The translations under genes and the position numbers were made by a program. Shown one piece after another: positions 57,613 through 64,000 of a stretch of 64,000 nt of DNA; the stretch's first letter is position 1; each line of letters opens with the position of its first letter. This DNA is from Balanoglossus misakiensis (lineage: Eukaryota; Hemichordata): the NCBI GenBank assembly GCA_040954595.2, contig CM082595.2:9672001-9736000 (forward strand). The letters run 5' to 3'. The notes under the pieces were generated by a model. That model saw nothing but the letters and a program-made list of their open reading frames with translations. It made no database searches and was not told the DNA's origin.

Positions 57613-58376
57613 TGGGAGGTCGGGGCGCTGGCCAGCCCTTGACCTCTGTTGAGAAGACGGCCATGGATGGTCTGTGTACTGATGATCTGGTGAGTGGCAA
57701 TGTTCGGGGGACCCCGGAACTGCCTGTCCGGGGCCTTAGAGCCTGGGGATTGCCACATGACCAGAATCAGTATCATAGTCAACAAACTGTTACCGAACAA
57801 CAAATGAACAACGATGAACTCTCACCCCAAATATTAACCACAATGACTTCACGCACATGCGGCGACCAATATAGGACTACGGGTATGATAAATGGAGTTG
57901 AGACGCCCATATTCGTAGATAGTGGTTTACAAATTACCATAGTCAGAAGTGATCTACCAGCCATAAACGGGTTGCCACTGTATCCTGTGAATATTCAGCC
58001 AGAAGCAGTTAATGGTACACCCGTATGCTTTGATGGCCAGGTGCAAGTCGATCTTACTGTTCAAAATTTTGTCATTGGTCCAACATGGGTGTATGTAATG
58101 TCTCCAAAGCTCATGCGCAATGAATTCTTGATGGGAACGGATGTTATGGAAAAACTGGGAAGCATGGAAGTTGATTTTGTAAAGAAAACTGTGACTTTCA
58201 AAGGACTGACACAACCTAATACTTACCTCAGCAAACCTGTAAATAACAAGATGGCGTTCCCTCTCCAAAACGAGGCTACCCACCTCCCACCTCTTGACAC
58301 AGAGGGCGCCATTCACAAAAGTACTCAAATGTCTCATAACTTCCCCCCCTTCCCAAAGGAAATCGCTACATTGTAA
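57612..58376 (+). pseudogene. Retropepsin, duplicated, active-site neighbour changed
   Basis: Duplicate of 33997-34761. A C-to-T change at 57928 turns FVDSGS into FVDSGL. Ser or Ala at that position is usual in retropepsins, so activity is doubtful. The same inverted LTR fragment follows (58245-58354). Confidence 0.75.
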
Positions 58377-59125
58377 CCATAAATGATGGCTTTAGTAAAT
58401 TTGTTGTAGCTAAAGCAGTACCCAATCAAGAAAGTTCTACCATAGCAGAAATATTCATCAATGATTGGTGTTTGTTGTTTGGTCCACCAGAGACATTACA
58501 CAGTGATCAGGGACGAAATTTCGAAAGTAATCTCCTGTCTGAGGTGTGCAGAATGTTCAACACATCAAAAACAAGAACATCAAGTTACCACCCATCTGGA
58601 AATGGACAAACAGAACATTTCAACCTTACTTTGGCTGACATGTTAAAGAACTATGTTAACGAGTGTCAAGACAATTGGGATGACCATCTACCAAAAGTCA
58701 TCCACACCTATAACACGAGTGAACATGATGCTACCGGGCATACACCGTATTTCTTACTGTACGGTCAGGAGGTTAGAACTGCATTGCAGCCAGTACCCAC
58801 AGACACAGTCAATTCAAGAGGTTTGTGTACAGCCCGGGACAGGGTCAAAGATCATTTTGACAAACTCACCAAGGCCAGAAAACTGGTGTATGATAGACTG
58901 GCTAAATTGAGAGACAGACGTTGTGAGAAGTCAAAGATAAACAGCCGATTCTGTAAATACAATGTTGGTGACAAAGTTATGGTTGCTAACAATGCCAGAA
59001 GGAAGGGACGTTCACCTAAACTCAGTGCCCGATGGAATGGTCCTTACATCGTCGTCAAGGTAATCAGCGATGTGTTGTACAGGATAAGTCAGGGGGGGGG
59101 GGGGGGGGGCGGAGAAGGAAAGTGA
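58355..59125 (+). pseudogene. Integrase remnant, duplicated
   Basis: Duplicate of 34740-35504, with the G run expanded to 18 (59092-59109) and so two more Gly codons. It lacks the finger and first catalytic Asp. Confidence 0.75.
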
Positions 59126-59724
59126 TACATCATGATCAACTTCGTCCATACAGAGAGAGGCCAGGACATTTATACAGTAAGACGAGTGAGCAGACAATTG
59201 ATGCTGGTTCGCCTTTGCGAGATCCAGAGGTGTCAACTAATGGTAATGACCAACCGTCAGTTGCCGATAGTAGTGATTCCGATTCCGATTCTGAGGATGG
59301 GGATCTTTTGGGAAGTTCACGTATAGGAAATATACCAACCCAGGGGAGTGTGTTACCCACCCAGGGGAGTGTGGTACCAGACCGTCAGACGGAAATGGAG
59401 CCGACTGGAAATGAAGGGATGGATGCTGCAGGGTCAGGGAGCCAGCAGACTGATGGCAACCATGGTGCAGAATCTAATTTGCGTCGTTCTACCAGAGTGC
59501 GCCGTATTCCACGTCGGTTGCAGGATTATGTACTCACGGAACAGATATCGGACTAAAACTGTCTTTGTTGACTGTCGACTACTGTGTATGAAAAAAATGC
59601 ATTGATTGTTAAACATTATTTATTTATTTATTTTATTTAATTATTTGCAACAGGCATGGAACACTTGGACTCTTGAATTTATTCTTGTCACATGTGGACA
59701 TGTGCAGGGAAGGGGGGGAAGTTA

Positions 59725-59898
59725 TGAGACATTTGAGTACTTTTGTGAATGGCGCCCTCTGTGTCAAGAGGTGGGAGGTGGGTAGCCTCGTTTTGGAGAG
59801 GGAACGCCATCTTGTTTTTGGTGTGTGATTGTAGATGTCGAGCATGGTCTGATGTGAATAAAGAGTCCATTGAAATACAGTTGTGTGTAGACGTTTCA
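59725..59898 (+). repeat. 3' LTR of inner element, duplicated
   Basis: Copy of 36104-36277, followed by ACAA and the interrupted gmr1-like integrase finger. There is no 5' LTR in this copy. Confidence 0.9.
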
Positions 59899-60831
59899 AC
59901 AATTTCTGCAATAATCAGCAACGCTCTTTCTAATTTTTGGCCAATAGAAATGTCGAGTAATTTTCCACATAGTCTTGGAAACACCCAAGTGTCCACCCAT
60001 TGGACCCTCATGGGCCAATCCCAAAATCTGAGATCGATAACTTTCAGGAACAACAATTTGGTACAATACCGACCATTCATTCGACGCAGGCTCAGTGGGA
60101 GGACGCCATTTTCTCATCAGTACTCCCTGATTCACAAAGTAACCCCTTGGAACCTTTTTCAACTCATCGACAGACAAAACCACTTCAAACAGTGGAGCAA
60201 GATCGGAATCTTTACTCTGTTCTGATATCAATTTCTCACGAGACAGCGACATTTTCGAATCAACTTTATCGACTGACGTTTTCGAAACATTATCATCAAC
60301 TTTCAATAAACTTTCATCGTCTACAACATTCGAAATCAACTTTCCCATAAAAGTCTCAGACAAATCAAGATCATCAGACATCGATTCTAAATTATGCGCT
60401 TCTTTGTTCATGTGCTTGACCTGAGAACGTGTTACGGCACAAGCAGGAAAAATACCGGGAATGTCATTCTCCAGCTTTTCGGTTTCGGCAGACGTAACTG
60501 GACCAAACACCACTTTAGGATCAGCAATGACCCGACCTCCGGCCAAATCATTGCCTAGCAACAAATATATACCTTTAATCGGCAATGACGGTCGAATCCC
60601 CACCACTACAGGACCAGACACCAAACTTGAATCAAGGACTACTCGATGAAGAGGTACCGTAAGGAAATTTCCCTCAATACCTTGTATAATAACTTGCTCC
60701 CCAGTATCCGTCCCAGAATCAACAGGCAAAATTCCTTCTAACAGCAAAGACTGGGTTGCACCTGTGTCCCGCAAGATCCGAATGGGCATAGGTTTTCCCC
60801 CCAACAACTGACACAAACCCATCTGTAACAA
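59896..60831 (-). CDS. Pol part 1 of gmr1-like element, duplicated (protease, half integrase finger)
   Basis: Copy of 36275-37210 with one seen change, Ser to Tyr just before the LLLGNDLAGG motif (60566). The remainder of Pol (IN core, RT, RNase H) is absent from this copy, so the element is 5'-truncated relative to the window and cannot be complete. Confidence 0.8.
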   Translation of the reverse strand: MLQMGLCQLLGGKPMPIRILRDTGATQSLLLEGILPVDSGTDTGEQVIIQGIEGNFLTVPLHRVVLDSSLVSGPVVVGIRPSLPIKGIYLLLGNDLAGGRVIADPKVVFGPVTSAETEKLENDIPGIFPACAVTRSQVKHMNKEAHNLESMSDDLDLSETFMGKLISNVVDDESLLKVDDNVSKTSVDKVDSKMSLSREKLISEQSKDSDLAPLFEVVLSVDELKKVPRGYFVNQGVLMRKWRPPTEPASNEWSVLYQIVVPESYRSQILGLAHEGPMGGHLGVSKTMWKITRHFYWPKIRKSVADYCRNC

Positions 60832-62200
60832 AGGGCTGAAATTCCTTTCTAATTACGGGTTTTCTAATTTCATCAATACGACTTGATAAAGCTTCCGAAA
60901 CAACTTTTGGACAAGCAGACACAAAAGCATTAGGCGACGCTACATTTTGCTGTGCCCGTTTCAAAAGCAAACATTCATTTCTTGTGTGTCCCCTCTTTTG
61001 GCAATATGAACACTGAGGAAACGTAGGACATGACGACATTACGTGCCCCGGTTTCTTACAATAATGGCATATGGGAGGGCTCGAGCCAATTCTCAATTTA
61101 TTCTGATGATTAAAATTTGATCCACTTGTACGATTTACCTGAATGGGAGGTTTTGAATAATTTGGTTTATACCCTCCAGCATTGGCGACAGTCGCTGACG
61201 CTGTTGCCCTACCCGGTCCATGGTCTTTACCTCTGTAAGAAGAAAGTTTATGTGTCAATGCAAAATCATCAGACATTGTGGCAGCTTTATGCAATGACTC
61301 AATATCTCTTTCATCTAAATATGTTTTGATTTCATCATGCACGCAACTCTTAAATTCTTCAATCAAAATTAACTGTTTCAATTTATCAAAATCGTTTCCA
61401 ACATCTTTAGCACGGCACCATCGGTCAAAATACACCTCTTTCAAATGGGCAAATTCAACATGAGTACGACTCGACTTCTGCAAATTTCTAAATTTCTGTC
61501 GATATGCCTCCGGCACCAACTCATACGCTTTCAAAATAGCAGTTTTAACTGCCTCATAATCGACATACTCATCAGGGGACAAATTCGAGTATGCTTCTTG
61601 AGCTTTACCTCTCAAAACACTTTGCAACAACAAAGGCCACTTATCCTTAGGCCATTTCAAACTATTGGCGACACGCTCAAAATGTTGGAAATATTTATCT
61701 ATATCATCCTCATTAAATTGAGGTACTAAGCGTATCTGTTTTCCCAAATCAAAATAACTCTCTTCATTTCTTACATCTGGTCGAAGACCCATTGACTCTC
61801 TCTCAAGATTATTTCTCATTTCCATTTCTTTTATTTTCATCTTTTCCGCAGTTTCAATTTCTTTTACTCTAATTTCGAATTCTTTTAATTTCAATTTTTC
61901 CTGCATTTCAATTTCTTTTAATTTCAATTTCTCCTTCAATTCAAATTCCATTTTTAATTCCATCAGACGCAAATCAGCATTTGTCGACTTTTCTTCAATT
62001 TCAGGATACTGAATTAAAGCATCTAGTGGCAATTTATCCTCATCGACCAGAAATGCAACAATGATACGCTTAATTTCATCTTTACGCATGGAAGTTTTCA
62101 CGCTGAGCTCAAGTTTGTTTGCAATCTCAATTAAATCCACCTTTTTACATGCTTCCAATCCGGCAAGGGATGGTGACTCAATAAATTCTGCGATATCCAT
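60719..62200 (-). CDS. Gag of gmr1-like element, duplicated
   Basis: 493-codon copy of 37098-38579 with the same SCAN-like segment and both zinc knuckles; no difference noticed. Confidence 0.85.
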   Translation of the reverse strand: MDIAEFIESPSLAGLEACKKVDLIEIANKLELSVKTSMRKDEIKRIIVAFLVDEDKLPLDALIQYPEIEEKSTNADLRLMELKMEFELKEKLKLKEIEMQEKLKLKEFEIRVKEIETAEKMKIKEMEMRNNLERESMGLRPDVRNEESYFDLGKQIRLVPQFNEDDIDKYFQHFERVANSLKWPKDKWPLLLQSVLRGKAQEAYSNLSPDEYVDYEAVKTAILKAYELVPEAYRQKFRNLQKSSRTHVEFAHLKEVYFDRWCRAKDVGNDFDKLKQLILIEEFKSCVHDEIKTYLDERDIESLHKAATMSDDFALTHKLSSYRGKDHGPGRATASATVANAGGYKPNYSKPPIQVNRTSGSNFNHQNKLRIGSSPPICHYCKKPGHVMSSCPTFPQCSYCQKRGHTRNECLLLKRAQQNVASPNAFVSACPKVVSEALSSRIDEIRKPVIRKEFQPFVTDGFVSVVGGKTYAHSDLAGHRCNPVFAVRRNFAC

Positions 62201-62274
62201 GTTTCTTCTATATTTATACTCAAAAATAAATCTATACCACAATCTATACTACGTAACTAATACTACGGTTAAAA

Positions 62275-62292
62275 CTCCCGGACGAGCCCCCA
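62275..62292 (-). other. tRNA-Pro-type primer-binding site, duplicated
   Basis: Same 18 bases as 38654-38671, next to the LTR. Confidence 0.85.
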
Positions 62293-63026
62293 TGTCACGC
62301 ATCGACGGCTATACGTGAACTAGACAAATCGAATCGAACGATCAAATCTACGAAAATATATTCCACCTGGGGATTTAATTACTAATCATGAAAATATTAC
62401 CCGTACATCAAAATACCATATACAGACATGACAATCAAAACGCCACGTGGTCAAACTTATGAAAATAATCCGTTACAATCTTAACTTATCTTAACTTAAC
62501 TTAAATCTAATAAATAAAGTCCGACAAACATCGTCCTCGTTGGCATGCATGTGGAGTCTGGTAATTCATCCAGGTCTTCCTCCTGTCCGACTTGACCGCG
62601 ACGCAGATACTCTTCGTGCACTTGCCAAAGTACACCGAGACGTCACCGCACATTCATTCCACACCAGCAATGTCCATTGACAGATCAAAGTTCCGTACGG
62701 CTAAACGCCCAATTTCAGAACATCTCGACATCAATTCAGTGTAGTGTGCTGGGTTATTAAAATATACCACAGGTTGAGATGAAAAGTGATAGTCAAAACT
62801 CACATGGTTGGAGGATGTCTATGGATCCAAAATCATACACGTCAAACGCTATGGCTGCCATCCTATCAAATCCCCTAGGAAGTAGTCAGACCAGGTGGTC
62901 CTCAAGACTCCCCAAGCTACTAAAACACACGTATTCAATATACTAAATCTCACCACCGAGGGCGTAAACTCTAGAGAGACAATTACAAGTACATACAATT
63001 ATGCTATATCACAGAATATCGTCACA
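62293..63026 (-). repeat. 5' LTR of gmr1-like element, duplicated
   Basis: 734 bp, followed by the same flank CGTAAGACAC as at 39406. This shows that the locus, not the element, was copied. Confidence 0.92.
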
Positions 63027-63104
63027 CGTAAGACACACATCCCTAACACGCGAAGCCAGCTTATCCTTTGATCAAATGGCAGCGCTATTCTAAATATTTT
63101 ACAG

Positions 63105-63194
63105 CATGCCCTAAAGGACAAACACGTGCCGCTGGAAGAGGCCAACACTCAGCAGAGACGGCAAGATGTTAACAGAGATGAGCCCCAACAATAA
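63105..63194 (+). CDS. Duplicate of possible terminal exon 39484-39573
   Basis: Identical segment with acceptor and AATAAA. The signal-peptide exon is not present in this copy within the window. Confidence 0.2.
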   Translation, partial: HALKDKHVPLEEANTQQRRQDVNRDEPQQ

Positions 63195-63719
63195 ATTAAT
63201 ATTGTTCCTTTTATTTAGAAAACGCCGCATAATTAGCCAACCAATCATGGTTATGAGAAACCTCCAAAATACAATGTATCGATATTTACTGCATCTGTTC
63301 ATACTTCGCCCGCGCTTTAAAAACCCTATAGCTGCTAAAATTGGCATATTTTTTTCCAGAGTACAATACTTCATATGTATATTCCCTATTCCCTAAAATC
63401 TTCACCCGTGACCATTGAGCCATATTACTTGCATTTGCATTGGTTTGTCATAACTTGGCGTCGCATTTCACGATAGCTGCTTAGCTGCTATTGTTTGTAT
63501 GAAGGCTGATTAAATCGGTGAGGCACCGTTTTAATACATAGCATGTTCCAATTGCAACATGCAGTCACAATCGGGCATCGATAAGATGTTTATGTATACC
63601 TATCAGTAAGCTTATTTTGATGAACCAATTTAAGTTGGAAAATAAAATCATGAAAATAATGCTAAAAGTGGCAGCTTTGGAGGCTTTAAACTACAGTTCT
63701 CCCAAATTGTCTTGACTAA

Positions 63720-63870
63720 ATGACATACATGTGGTCAAAAGTTCTGACTGCAGAAGAGGTTGCAGCTGTGGCGGGGGACTGTTCAATTGGAGGAAATATA
63801 TTTACATGGAATAAAGACAATATTGAAATGGCAGCAGAAATAGTTCCTACTGAAAAGAATGCTATCTGCA
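63720..63870 (+). CDS. Duplicate of pentraxin/LamG-like exon
   Basis: Copy of 40099-40249 with the same donor. Confidence 0.4.
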
Positions 63871-64000
63871 GTGAGTATCACAACTTTAAAATGAAAGATT
63901 TTGCAAATTTAAAAAAAATATTGAGTGTTTTGACATGCGTCAGTGGTCAGTAACACACAAGCTGCATGATAAGAGGGTCACGAGAAATTGTAAGCCGCAA

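Larger units (their letters stand above)
57421..64000. repeat. Recent duplicate of 33806-40379
   Basis: Collinear and nearly identical. The offset is 23615 up to the G run and 23621 after it (G12 at 35477 versus G18 at 59092). Substitutions seen: 34313/57928 and 36945/60566. It begins inside the gag of the inner LTR element and continues past the window end. Confidence 0.95.

Overview
The window is eukaryotic and AT-rich. It has spliced-exon signals, microsatellites and layered transposable elements, and no bacterial operons, rRNA, tRNA or CRISPR that I could find. The LTR retrotransposon at 29242-39405 has the gene order Gag-PR-IN-RT-RNaseH. That is the gmr1 type of Ty3/gypsy element described from deuterostomes, so a marine invertebrate deuterostome (amphioxus, hemichordate or echinoderm) is my best guess. 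The species cannot be fixed from the sequence.

Layout. (1) 1-13500 is a module: 160-bp octamer/YY1-like repeats, a low-copy stretch, an 86-bp satellite and a decayed OB-fold exon. It carries a 10.6-kb insertion at 1126-11748 that resolves into seven copies of one non-autonomous element inserted into each other like balanced brackets. (2) Around 13550 the sequence folds back. 13600-18400 is a diverged inverted copy of the same module, with an intact-looking OB-fold exon at 14067-14273 and an unrelated GC-rich insert at 14.3-15.7 kb. (3) 17276-28457 and 44923-55075 are the two arms of a very large, diverged inverted repeat of 10-11 kb each. Unequal insertions in the arms give empty sites that define two DNA-transposon-like elements, 18716-19544 and 48111-49605. 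(4) The centre, 28458-44922, is not part of the arms. It holds a TATA box and a signal-peptide exon (28990-29088), possible downstream exons including a pentraxin-like one (40099-40249), and the gmr1-like retrotransposon lying between them.

The gmr1-like element (minus strand) has LTRs with no difference that I could see and a tRNA-Pro-type primer site. It is split exactly inside the integrase zinc finger by a second LTR element (32609-36277, plus strand) with identical LTRs and perfect 4-bp target duplications. The second element has lost RT and RNase H. An inverted piece of its own LTR sits where they should be, and its gag contains a 336-bp patch assembled from inverted and direct copies of its own sequence. 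This looks like the product of template switching during reverse transcription.

(5) 53788-57186 repeats 1-12734 without the 10.6-kb insertion and with a much longer satellite. 57421-64000 repeats 33806-40379 almost base for base. The right-hand copy is therefore collinear with the left one minus about 21 kb. Either this is a very young tandem duplication with a deletion, or two haplotypes were joined in the assembly.

Few conventional genes are supported. Most open frames belong to retroelements or are chance frames in repeats. The strongest signals are structural: nested self-insertion, about 20 perfect DR1 nuclear-receptor motifs carried by the nested elements, the giant inverted repeat around a secreted-protein exon, and the rearranged RT-less retroelement.
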